Shown here piece after piece: positions 1 through 7,496 of a stretch of 64,000 nucleotides of DNA. The notes below the pieces were generated by a model, which was given only the letters and a program-made list of their open reading frames with translations, had not been told where the DNA came from and did not search any database. Source of the stretch: SIG440 sp045646865. Lineage in GTDB: Bacteria; Bacillota; Clostridia; Monoglobales; Monoglobaceae. The position numbers were made by a program, and so were the translations under genes. Every line of letters starts with the position of its first letter. Position 1 is the stretch's first letter. The stretch is taken from the NCBI GenBank assembly GCA_045646865.1, contig JAZRLM010000002.1, positions 25,683-89,682 on the forward strand, written 5' to 3'.

Positions 1-427
1 GAACCTTAGAAAAACCAAGTGAACGTCCGGCTTCTGTTTGCCCAGAATCAATTGCCATAATACCTGAACGGATAACCTCGGCAACATATGCGCCGGAGTT
101 TACACCAAAGGTAATAATTGCAACCCATGTTCCGTCTTTGGAATTTACAAAGATGATAAAGAAGGAAATAAGAAGCTGAACAACCACAGGAGTTCCACGG
201 ATAACAGTCAGGTACAAGTTGCACAGCATATCAAAGATTTTAAGCTTTTTGTTGCGGTCAGCAAAAACTTTGATAATGGCAACTATGGTTCCTATAACTA
301 TACCGATTAAAAGAGCTCCCACAGTTATAAGTATTGTTTTGCCAAAGCCTTCAATCAATGTTTTATAACGCTCGGCAACAATAAATGTGTTATATAATGT
401 ATCAAGCCATTTTGAAAGCCAATCCAT
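1..427 (-). CDS. Amino-acid ABC transporter permease (partial, C-terminus outside window)
   Basis: Reading leftward from ATG at 425-427, 142 codons are visible before the window ends. The protein opens with MDWLSKWL and has hydrophobic membrane segments. It then reaches the typical polar-amino-acid permease region (RGTPVVVQ) and the cytoplasmic loop ending EAGRSLGFSK, which contacts the ATPase in HisM/GlnP-type permeases. It follows the substrate-binding lipoprotein gene in the same direction, so the two should form one importer. The ATPase gene, if linked, lies beyond the window edge. Family assignment is secure; the substrate cannot be named. Confidence 0.9.
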   Translation of the reverse strand, partial: MDWLSKWLDTLYNTFIVAERYKTLIEGFGKTILITVGALLIGIVIGTIVAIIKVFADRNKKLKIFDMLCNLYLTVIRGTPVVVQLLISFFIIFVNSKDGTWVAIITFGVNSGAYVAEVIRSGIMAIDSGQTEAGRSLGFSKV

Positions 428-445
428 AGTAAAAACCTTTCTCTA

Positions 446-479
446 CAAAAAAAGCGGCGACATATATCGCCGCTTTTTA
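446..479 (-). terminator. Intercistronic hairpin between binding protein and permease
   Basis: A GC-rich inverted repeat (GCGGCGA/TCGCCGC) is flanked by A and T runs, so it can act on either strand. It lies between the binding-protein gene and the permease gene. It probably ends most transcripts after the binding protein, which is needed in excess over the membrane subunit. Confidence 0.7.
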
Positions 480-497
480 ATGTTTATATGTATTAAA

Positions 498-1241
498 TTA
501 TTCAGCGTCGTAAGGAAGCTCGTATTTTTCAAAGATTTCAGCGAGCTTGCCTTCAGCTTTAAGTTCAGCAAGAGCCTTGTTGATTTCAGCAATAAGTTCG
601 TCGTTGCCGAGTTTTGTTACGATAGCATAAGCTTCTTCTGTAAGAGCTTCTTCAAGAACAACTGTCTTGCCTTCCTGCTTAGCAGAAAGTGCTCTTGCAA
701 CTGCATCGTCGATTACAACAGCGTCAACCTTGCCTGAAACAAGAGCTGTGATTGCTTCTGCACCTGTCTTGAATGACTGAACATTGTAGCCATTGTCAAG
801 GAGATACTGTTCACCTGTTGTACCTTCCTGACAAGAAACTGTCTTGCCTGTAAGGTCAGCAGCTGCCTTTATAGCGCTGTCAGCAGTAACAATGATTGCC
901 TGTGATGCTGTGTAGTAGTCATCTGTAAAGCCCATGTTCTGTCTTCTTTCGTCAGTTGCTGTAACACCTGCGATTGCTACATCATATTTACCGGTAGCAG
1001 CACCTGTGAGAGCAGCATCAAAGTCGATGTTTGTGATTTCAAGTGTTTTGCCAAGCTTTTCAGCAATTGCTTTTGCAATGTCAACGTCAGCACCAACGAT
1101 TTCTTCACCTTCGAGGTATTCAAAGGGAGGAAATTCAGCATTTGTAGCCATTGTAAGTTTGTTTTCGTCTTTTGCTCCGCAACCTGCAAGGCAGCAAACA
1201 GCCAGCATAAGAGCAAGTGTTAATGCGATAATTTTTTTCAT
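498..1241 (-). CDS. Amino-acid ABC transporter substrate-binding lipoprotein
   Basis: This 247-aa protein belongs to the family 3 periplasmic-type binding proteins (polar amino acids). Residues 1-20 form a lipoprotein signal peptide with lipobox LAGC and the lipidated Cys at 21, so it should be anchored outside the membrane. The start of the mature domain (TMATNAEFPPFEYLEGEEIVG) is the usual ligand-domain beginning. The ATG is preceded by an AGGAGG-type site and a clear promoter. It delivers substrate to the permease encoded just downstream. The ligand is probably a polar amino acid, but the sequence does not settle which. Confidence 0.92.
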   Translation of the reverse strand: MKKIIALTLALMLAVCCLAGCGAKDENKLTMATNAEFPPFEYLEGEEIVGADVDIAKAIAEKLGKTLEITNIDFDAALTGAATGKYDVAIAGVTATDERRQNMGFTDDYYTASQAIIVTADSAIKAAADLTGKTVSCQEGTTGEQYLLDNGYNVQSFKTGAEAITALVSGKVDAVVIDDAVARALSAKQEGKTVVLEEALTEEAYAIVTKLGNDELIAEINKALAELKAEGKLAEIFEKYELPYDAE

Positions 1242-1279
1242 AATAAAATCCTCCTAAAAGATTTAAATTGATATTATCC

Positions 1280-1308
1280 ATTTTAATGTAAAAGGCGATA
1301 TTTGTCAA
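1280..1308 (-). promoter_or_regulatory. Sigma-A promoter of the amino-acid transporter
   Basis: On the minus strand there is TTGACA, a 17-bp spacer, then TAAAAT, about 40 bp upstream of the binding-protein start. Both boxes are close to consensus. Confidence 0.75.
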
Positions 1309-1317
1309 GTCTTTTTG

Positions 1318-1351
1318 CTAAAAACAAAACAACCGCAGAGATTTTCTGCGG
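1318..1351 (-). terminator. groESL terminator
   Basis: Stem CCGCAGA/TCTGCGG is followed on the minus strand by a T-rich tail. It lies 30 bp after the groEL stop. Confidence 0.75.
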
Positions 1352-1380
1352 CTGCATTGTAACTTTGTAAAGAGGGTGGA

Positions 1381-3024
1381 TTAATACATTCCGCCCATGC
1401 CTGCACCTGCACCTGCCATAGCTGCAGCTTCAGCGGCTGCTGCCTGAGGGTCGGGCTTGTTTGCAACAAGGCTTTCTGTTGTGAGAACCATTGATGCAAC
1501 TGATGCTGCGTTCTGGAGAGCTGAACGTGTAACCTTTGTGGGGTCAACGATACCGTTTTTCAGCATATCCATATATTCTTCGGTAAGTGCGTTATAGCCA
1601 ATACCAACTTCGCTTGCCTTGATTGCGTTAACGATAACTGAGCCTTCAACACCTGCATTGAATGCAATCTGACGAACGGGTTCTTCAAGAGCGCGGAGAA
1701 CTGTCTTTGCACCAACCTTTGCATCGCCTTCAAGTGAGTTCATATGAGCTTCTACTGCGGGCATTGCATTGATAAATGCTGTACCACCGCCGGCAACAAT
1801 ACCTTCTTCAACAGCAGCTCTTGTTGCAGCGAGAGCATCTTCAATTCTGAGTTTCTTTTCCTTCATTTCAACTTCTGTTGCGGCACCAACCTTGATTACT
1901 GCAACACCGCCTGACATTTTAGCAAGTCTTTCCTGAAGCTTTTCTCTGTCAAACTCTGATGTTGTTTCTTCAATCTGGTTCTTAATCTGTGTAACACGCA
2001 TCTTGATAGCATCTGTGTTACCTGCACCGTCAACAATGATTGTGTTTTCCTTCTGAACCTTAACCTGACGTGCACGGCCAAGCTGGTCAAGTGTGGTTTC
2101 CTTAAGGTCAAGACCAAGTTCTTCAGAAATTACTGCACCGCCTGTAAGAATTGCTATATCTTCAAGCATAGCCTTTCTTCTGTCGCCAAAGCCGGGAGCC
2201 TTAACACCAACACAGGTGAATGTGCCGCGGAGCTTGTTTACGATAAGAGTTGAAAGAGCTTCGCCTTCGATATCCTCTGCAACGATAACAAGCTTTTTGC
2301 CCTGCTGAACAATCTGTTCAAGAAGGGGGAGGATATCCTGAATTGTTGTAATCTTTTTGTCTGTAAGAAGGATGTATGCATCGTCAATAACTGCTTCCAT
2401 CTTTTCTGTATCTGTAACCATATAAGGTGTGATATAGCCACGGTCAAACTGCATACCTTCAACAACTTCTGAATATGTTTCAGCAGTTTTTGATTCTTCA
2501 ACAGTAATAACACCGTCGCTTGTAACCTTTTCCATAGCATCTGCGATAAGTTCGCCGATAGCATCGTCAGCAGCAGAAACTGCAGCAACTCTTGCAATAT
2601 CGTCACGACCGCTTACCTTTTTGCTGTTTTTAACAACTTCGTTGACTGCAACCTCAACGGCTGATGCAATACCGCGTCTTACAATCATGGGGTTTGCACC
2701 TGCAGTAACGTTCTTAAGGCCTTCGCGAACAAGTGCCTGAGCAAGAAGTGTTGCTGTTGTTGTACCGTCACCTGCTATATCGTTTGTCTTTGATGCAACT
2801 TCCTTTACGAGCTGAGCGCCCATGTTTTCAAAGGGACATTCAAGCTCGATTTCCTTTGCAATGGTAACACCGTCGTTTGTGATGAGGGGTGCACCGAACT
2901 TCTTTTCAAGAACAACGTTTCTGCCCTTGGGGCCAAGTGTAACCTTAACTGTATTTGCAAGCTGGTTAACGCCCTTTTCAAGAGCGTGTCTTGCTTCTTC
3001 ACCAAATAAAATCTGTTTAGACAT
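1381..3024 (-). CDS. groEL: Chaperonin GroEL (60 kDa)
   Basis: This 547-aa protein is full length for GroEL. It forms the double-ring ATP-driven folding chamber in the cytoplasm. Visible hallmarks are the ATP-binding stretch GDGTTTATLL near residue 86, the apical-domain segment GYITPYM, and the C-terminal glycine/methionine tail ending GAGMGGMY. It sits 23 bp after groES and shares its promoter and CIRCE operator, so expression should follow HrcA heat-shock control. Nothing is unusual in length or motifs. Confidence 0.99.
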   Translation of the reverse strand: MSKQILFGEEARHALEKGVNQLANTVKVTLGPKGRNVVLEKKFGAPLITNDGVTIAKEIELECPFENMGAQLVKEVASKTNDIAGDGTTTATLLAQALVREGLKNVTAGANPMIVRRGIASAVEVAVNEVVKNSKKVSGRDDIARVAAVSAADDAIGELIADAMEKVTSDGVITVEESKTAETYSEVVEGMQFDRGYITPYMVTDTEKMEAVIDDAYILLTDKKITTIQDILPLLEQIVQQGKKLVIVAEDIEGEALSTLIVNKLRGTFTCVGVKAPGFGDRRKAMLEDIAILTGGAVISEELGLDLKETTLDQLGRARQVKVQKENTIIVDGAGNTDAIKMRVTQIKNQIEETTSEFDREKLQERLAKMSGGVAVIKVGAATEVEMKEKKLRIEDALAATRAAVEEGIVAGGGTAFINAMPAVEAHMNSLEGDAKVGAKTVLRALEEPVRQIAFNAGVEGSVIVNAIKASEVGIGYNALTEEYMDMLKNGIVDPTKVTRSALQNAASVASMVLTTESLVANKPDPQAAAAEAAAMAGAGAGMGGMY

Positions 3025-3047
3025 TATGTTTATACCTCCTGAATGAA

Positions 3048-3332
3048 TTAGTCAATGATAGCCAGAACGTCGCTCTGACGAAGAATGGTGTATTCTGTGC
3101 CGTTAAGCTTAACTTCTGTACCTGCATACTTGCTGATTAAAACCTTGTCGCCCACCTTGAGCTCCATTTTAATTTCCTTGCCGTCAACAACGCCGCCGGG
3201 ACCTACCGCAACGATTTCAGCAACTTCGGGCTTTTCCTTTGCGGAGCCTGCCAGAATAATGCCGCTCTTTGTTGTTTCCTCGGCTTCTGTCATTTTAATA
3301 ACAACTCTGTCTGCCAATGGTTTGATGTTCAT
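3048..3332 (-). CDS. groES: Co-chaperonin GroES (10 kDa)
   Basis: This 94-aa protein has the full-length GroES fold: the N-terminal LADRVVIK strand, a mobile loop (ETTKSGIIL) that binds GroEL, and the segment VGDKVLISKYAGTEV. It caps the GroEL chamber as a heptamer. It is the first gene of the groES-groEL operon, with a strong AAGGAGG site and, upstream, a perfect CIRCE element. HrcA-dependent heat induction follows from that site. Confidence 0.99.
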   Translation of the reverse strand: MNIKPLADRVVIKMTEAEETTKSGIILAGSAKEKPEVAEIVAVGPGGVVDGKEIKMELKVGDKVLISKYAGTEVKLNGTEYTILRQSDVLAIID

Positions 3333-3380
3333 TTGAAATGCCTCCTTATGTTATGTGAAATTATTAAAAACTTTGTTGTG

Positions 3381-3407
3381 TTAGCACTCTGCGTGATTGA
3401 GTGCTAA
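3381..3407 (-). promoter_or_regulatory. CIRCE operator (HrcA binding site)
   Basis: A perfect TTAGCACTC-N9-GAGTGCTAA inverted repeat lies between the -10 box and groES. This is the canonical HrcA target that represses groESL in the absence of heat stress. Confidence 0.97.
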
Positions 3408-3414
3408 TGTAATT

Positions 3415-3443
3415 AATATACAGAAATATTATATATAAATCAA
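3415..3443 (-). promoter_or_regulatory. Probable sigma-A promoter of groESL
   Basis: On the minus strand TTGATT, 17 bp, then TATATT lies directly upstream of the CIRCE element, so transcription would start at or near the operator. The region is AT-rich, and an alternative TATAAT exists a few bases upstream. Confidence 0.55.
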
Positions 3444-3461
3444 ACTTGATTAAGTTTGATT
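3438..3461. repeat. Perfect 10-bp inverted repeat overlapping the groESL -35 box
   Basis: AATCAAACTT, four bases, then AAGTTTGATT forms a perfect palindrome over the -35 region. Its position suggests a second operator beside CIRCE, but the protein is unknown. Confidence 0.5.
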
Positions 3462-3516
3462 ACAAGCGGTTACAGGTTATTATAACCAATTACATACCAA
3501 AATCTACCCCAAACTG

Positions 3517-3990
3517 TTAAATTTGCATAATAGTAACAACCGCATAGGCTGAAATTCCTTCTTTTCTGCCTTCAAAGCCAAGGTGTTCGGTGGTGGTTGC
3601 CTTTACTGAAACACAGGATATATCTATGCCAAGAATACGGCTGATATTTCCTCTCATTTTGTCGATAAAAGGCGAGATTTTAGGAGCCTGAGCAACAATG
3701 GTTGTATCAATATTATTTATTGAAAAACCGTGATTTTTGAGAATATCCCCAGTGTTTGCAAGAAGAACAAGACTGTCAATATCTTTAAAGCTGTTGTCAG
3801 TATCAGGAAAGTGCTTGCCAATATCGCCAAGTGCGGCAGCACCGAGAAGTGCGTCCATTATTGCGTGCAAAAGAACGTCGGCATCGGAGTGTCCAAGCAG
3901 ACCTTTTTCATGTGGAATGTCAACGCCGCCAAGGATAAGTTTTCTGCCTTCGGTAAGGGCGTGTACATCATATCCAAATCCAACTCGCAT
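3517..3990 (-). CDS. ispF: 2-C-methyl-D-erythritol 2,4-cyclodiphosphate synthase
   Basis: IspF catalyses the cyclisation step of the MEP isoprenoid pathway, releasing CMP. The 157-aa length is normal. Metal ligands Asp8, His10 and His42 are visible in GYDVHAL and HSDADVLLH. The FPDTDNSFKDIDS loop and the C-terminal KATTTEHLGFEGRKEGI segment are also present. It lies 19 bp after ispD, the preceding MEP-pathway cytidylyltransferase, in a run with carD and radA. Identification is secure. Confidence 0.97.
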   Translation of the reverse strand: MRVGFGYDVHALTEGRKLILGGVDIPHEKGLLGHSDADVLLHAIMDALLGAAALGDIGKHFPDTDNSFKDIDSLVLLANTGDILKNHGFSINNIDTTIVAQAPKISPFIDKMRGNISRILGIDISCVSVKATTTEHLGFEGRKEGISAYAVVTIMQI

Positions 3991-4009
3991 ATATTTCGTC
4001 CTTTCAATA

Positions 4010-4723
4010 TTATTTCTTTAAAAACTGATAAATTGCTTCCGCTGTGGGAAGGTCTTCAGGGGTTGTTACCTTTATGTTTGTGTACTCTCCATCAACAATG
4101 CGGATTTTAATGCCAAGATTCTCGGCAACCGAACAGTCATCTGTACCGATAAAACCCGATGCAGTTGCACGTTCATATGCCAACTTTAATTCGTCTGCGT
4201 GAAAAACCTGAGGGGTCTGGATAAGGCGAAGGGTGTTTCTGTCAATTGTTTCTGTAATGGTGTTATCTTGATTTGCTACCTTTACAGTATCCTTGGGAAT
4301 AACACCGGGAGCGGCAGCGCCAAACTTTTGTGCGGCAAATACAAGTTCATTGATTTTTTCAGCCGAAATAAAGGGACGGGCACCGTCGTGGATGGCAACA
4401 ATATGGTCATTTTCCACATAAGAGAGGCCGCATTGCACCGAATCCTGACGGCTTTCACCGCCGGGGATAATATTGCTCACCTTTGAAATGCCAAATTCCC
4501 GAATCATATCACTTACTGTAAGAATGTTTTCGGGTTTTGTGACAACAATAACACAGTCGATGGATGTTGCTTTGCTGAACTGCAAAAGGGTATGCGCCAA
4601 AATGGGCATACCGTCAATTGTTATAAGCTGTTTATCTGCGCCACCCATACGACGACTGCTGCCTGCGGCAACAATAATTGCAGTGGCTTTTTTTACAGAA
4701 GTTTTTTTACGGAACATATGCAA
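4010..4723 (-). CDS. ispD: 2-C-methyl-D-erythritol 4-phosphate cytidylyltransferase
   Basis: This 237-aa protein opens its catalytic domain with the nucleotide-binding motif IIVAAGSSRRMGG (about residues 16-28). It also carries the substrate-site segment IVAIHDGARPFIS. It transfers CMP from CTP to methylerythritol phosphate in the MEP pathway. The first ten residues are slightly longer than in E. coli IspD. It lies between carD and ispF with short gaps, an order common in Clostridia. Function is secure. Confidence 0.96.
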   Translation of the reverse strand: MHMFRKKTSVKKATAIIVAAGSSRRMGGADKQLITIDGMPILAHTLLQFSKATSIDCVIVVTKPENILTVSDMIREFGISKVSNIIPGGESRQDSVQCGLSYVENDHIVAIHDGARPFISAEKINELVFAAQKFGAAAPGVIPKDTVKVANQDNTITETIDRNTLRLIQTPQVFHADELKLAYERATASGFIGTDDCSVAENLGIKIRIVDGEYTNIKVTTPEDLPTAEAIYQFLKK

Positions 4724-4737
4724 CCTCCCAGATACAG

Positions 4738-5223
4738 TTAAATTGCCAGAAGCTCCTTAATTTCATCAACAGACATTCTCTTTGCAAGAACAAGTTCTGA
4801 AACAAGAATATTTTTTGCATTTGAAAGCATTTTGCGCTCGGCATTGGATAAAGATTTTTTGTTGTCTCTGAGAAGTAGTGTTTTTGCGACGGTTGCAACA
4901 TCAATTAGGCTGCCGCTTTTCATTTTTTCGATATTTTCTCTGTATCGCTGATTCCAGTTGTTGTTTGAGTCTTCATCGCAACAGAGAAAATGGTTAATAG
5001 CATCATTGGCGGCATCTTCAGAAACTATTTTTCTGATGCCGATAGCTTCAATGTTGTTAACGGGCAGCATTACCTTCATATCGCTGATGGAAATCTGCAA
5101 AATATAGTATTTATGGAGCTCACCAAGGATTCTTTTTTCTTCAATGTCTATGATTTTCCCCGCTCCGTGCATGGGATATACTATTTCGTCACCTATATTA
5201 AACACATCAAGACTTCCCTTCAA
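4738..5223 (-). CDS. CarD-like transcriptional regulator
   Basis: This 161-aa protein has the CarD/CdnL fold. An N-terminal RNA-polymerase-interacting Tudor-like domain (about residues 6-65, FNIGDEIVYPMHGAGKI) is followed by a helical DNA-binding domain that ends VDEIKELLAI. CarD proteins bind the polymerase beta subunit and stabilise open complexes. It is 14 bp upstream of ispD and 41 bp downstream of radA, so it is probably in one operon with them. A carD-ispD-ispF cluster is typical of Firmicutes. Confidence 0.9.
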   Translation of the reverse strand: MKGSLDVFNIGDEIVYPMHGAGKIIDIEEKRILGELHKYYILQISISDMKVMLPVNNIEAIGIRKIVSEDAANDAINHFLCCDEDSNNNWNQRYRENIEKMKSGSLIDVATVAKTLLLRDNKKSLSNAERKMLSNAKNILVSELVLAKRMSVDEIKELLAI

Positions 5224-5264
5224 AAACTTTTATGTAATATATTTATATTTTTTTACTAAATGAA

Positions 5265-6635
5265 TTATTTACAGAATTTTGTTATTATATCTTTGATATT
5301 AGAGCAAGGAATCAGCTCAATACCGTCAAATTTTTTCAGCTTTTTCAAATTTATTGCGGGAATAATACAACGCTTAAAGCCCAGCTTTTCACATTCCGTA
5401 ATTCTTGCTTCTAAAAAACTGCAGGCACGAAGCTCGCCTGTAAGACCTACTTCGCCGATGGCAACGGTGTCGCTGTCCATTGCATTGCCCGAGTAACTGG
5501 ATGCAAGTGCAAGCACAAGGCCAAGGTCTGCGGCGGGTTCTGAAATTTTCAGGCCACCTACAATATTAACATAGGCATCAAATGCCGACATTTTAAGACC
5601 GCCACGTTTTTCGAGAACTGCCATCAGCATTATTGAACGGCTAAGGTCGGGGCCGCTTGCCATTCTTCGGGGATTTCCGAATGAGGTAGGTGTAACAAGA
5701 GCCTGAACTTCGGCAAGAACGGGACGTGTGCCCTCCATAGTGCATATGATGCAGGAGCCGGAAACATTTTCGGGTCTCCCCGAAAGCATTGCCATTGAAG
5801 GATTGGGAACTTCTTCAAGACCACAGCCCTTCATTTCAAACACACCAATTTCGTTGGTGGAACCAAAACGGTTTTTTACCGCACGAAGAATACGGAAGGA
5901 CTGATGACGTTCTCCTTCGAAATACAGAACACAGTCAACCATATGTTCTAGAATTTTTGGGCCTGCAAGAGCACCTTCCTTTGTGACGTGGCCAACCACA
6001 AAGACCGAAATGGAATTTTCCTTTGCAATTTTCATAAGCACCGTGGTAACATCCTTGATTTGTGCTGTGTTACCGGGTGTTGACTGAATTTCGGGATTAT
6101 ACATTGTCTGCACCGAGTCAATAATAAGAACATCGGGCTTTTCGCGAAAGATACAGTCGGTTATATAGTCCATATTTGTTTCGGAATACACCTTCAGGTT
6201 TTCGGTTGTGATGCCAAGTCTGTCGGCACGGAGTTTTATCTGTCTTTGGGATTCCTCGCCTGAAACATAAAGAATGCTTTGGGTTTTGCCTAAGTGCTCG
6301 CAAATCTGCAAAAGCAGAGTGGACTTACCTATTCCGGGGTCACCGCCCACAAGTACAAGAGAACCACGAACAAGCCCGCCGCCAAGAACACGGTCAAGCT
6401 CGCCCATACCAGTAAGGGTGCGTGCCTCCTGAGTTGAGTCGATTTCAGAAATTCGCTTTGGTGATACTGTACCCGCAGAGGGTGCAGACATTACAGAAAC
6501 TTTAGTGGAGGAAGGAGCAGTCCTGACAATTTCTTCTTCAATGGTGTTCCAGGAATTGCAGGTTGTGCACTTTCCCATCCATTTGGGAAAGCTTGCTCCA
6601 CATTCCGAACAAACATAAACTGTTTTTGTCTTCAT
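5265..6635 (-). CDS. radA: DNA repair protein RadA
   Basis: This 456-aa RadA is a RecA-like branch-migration ATPase in recombinational repair. An N-terminal C4 zinc finger has Cys 9, 12, 23 and 26. The Walker A motif GGDPGIGKST spans about 97-106, the RadA-specific KNRFG motif lies near 257, and a C-terminal Lon-protease-like domain (DLGLVLALASSYSG) is present. The length is typical. It lies between folD and carD on the minus strand and may start the radA-carD-ispD-ispF transcript. Confidence 0.97.
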   Translation of the reverse strand: MKTKTVYVCSECGASFPKWMGKCTTCNSWNTIEEEIVRTAPSSTKVSVMSAPSAGTVSPKRISEIDSTQEARTLTGMGELDRVLGGGLVRGSLVLVGGDPGIGKSTLLLQICEHLGKTQSILYVSGEESQRQIKLRADRLGITTENLKVYSETNMDYITDCIFREKPDVLIIDSVQTMYNPEIQSTPGNTAQIKDVTTVLMKIAKENSISVFVVGHVTKEGALAGPKILEHMVDCVLYFEGERHQSFRILRAVKNRFGSTNEIGVFEMKGCGLEEVPNPSMAMLSGRPENVSGSCIICTMEGTRPVLAEVQALVTPTSFGNPRRMASGPDLSRSIMLMAVLEKRGGLKMSAFDAYVNIVGGLKISEPAADLGLVLALASSYSGNAMDSDTVAIGEVGLTGELRACSFLEARITECEKLGFKRCIIPAINLKKLKKFDGIELIPCSNIKDIITKFCK

Positions 6636-6647
6636 AATATAATTTCC

Positions 6648-7496
6648 TTATTTATTTGCGTTTTTTGCTGCAGTTAAAGTGTTCTGCATAAGCATTGCTA
6701 TTGTCATAGGCCCAACACCGCCGGGAACGGGTGTGATTGCACCTGCAACCTTTTCAACCTCGTCATATGCAACGTCGCCGACAAGCTTGCCGTCATCCAA
6801 ACGGTTCATACCAACGTCAATTACAACAGCGCCGGGCTTCACCATATCTGCAGTAACAAAGTTGGCTCTGCCAACTGCGGCAACCAGAATGTCCGCTTGC
6901 TTTGTAACTTCTTTAAGGTCTTTCGTGCGTGAGTGACAGGTGGTAACAGTTCCGTTTTTGTGGAGCAGGAGCATACTCATAGGCTTGCCAACAATGTTGC
7001 TTCTGCCGATTACCACACAGTTTTTGCCTTCGATTTCAACGTTGCTTTCTGCAATCAGTTCCATAATACCTGCAGGTGTGCAGGGCACAAAGTCATAGTC
7101 GCCAATCATAATCTTGCCCACATTGACGGGGTGAAAGGCGTCAACATCCTTTTCGGGACGGATTGTGTTGATAACAGCCTTTTCGTCAAGGTGTTTGGGA
7201 AGAGGAAGCTGTACTAAAATACCGTGAATGTTTTTATCATTATTGAGCTTTTCAACAAGTGCCACAAGCTCTTCCTGGGTTGTTTCTTCAGGCAGGGCAA
7301 ACTTTTCAGAATGCATACCAAGCTCCTGACACATTGCTTCCTTTCTGCCAACATAAACCTTAGAGGCCGGGTCTTCACCTACTATGATTACGGCGAGACC
7401 GGGGGTTGTTCCGCTTTTCTTCAGATTTTCGATTTCCACCTTGAGATTTTCCTTTATTCTTGCAGATACTGTTTTTCCGCTTAAGATTGTTGCCAT
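6648..7496 (-). CDS. folD: Bifunctional methylene-THF dehydrogenase / methenyl-THF cyclohydrolase
   Basis: This 282-aa FolD interconverts 5,10-methylene-, methenyl- and formyl-tetrahydrofolate using NADP. Visible motifs are VIIVGEDPASKVYVGRK with the catalytic Tyr and Lys, LVQLPLPKHLDE, VIGRSNIVGKPMS in the nucleotide-binding part, and the C-terminal PGGVGPMTIAML. The start is supported by AAGGAGA seven bases upstream. Unusually, the first 122 nt are also coding, in another frame, for the C-terminus of the upstream radical SAM gene. Confidence 0.97.
   Translation of the reverse strand: MATILSGKTVSARIKENLKVEIENLKKSGTTPGLAVIIVGEDPASKVYVGRKEAMCQELGMHSEKFALPEETTQEELVALVEKLNNDKNIHGILVQLPLPKHLDEKAVINTIRPEKDVDAFHPVNVGKIMIGDYDFVPCTPAGIMELIAESNVEIEGKNCVVIGRSNIVGKPMSMLLLHKNGTVTTCHSRTKDLKEVTKQADILVAAVGRANFVTADMVKPGAVVIDVGMNRLDDGKLVGDVAYDEVEKVAGAITPVPGGVGPMTIAMLMQNTLTAAKNANK

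Noticed and set aside
7325..7352. GGCAGAAAGG inside folD resembles the conserved leader module.
   Set aside because: It lies on the minus strand within a conserved coding region, without the GTGGGC start or any flanking structure; chance similarity.
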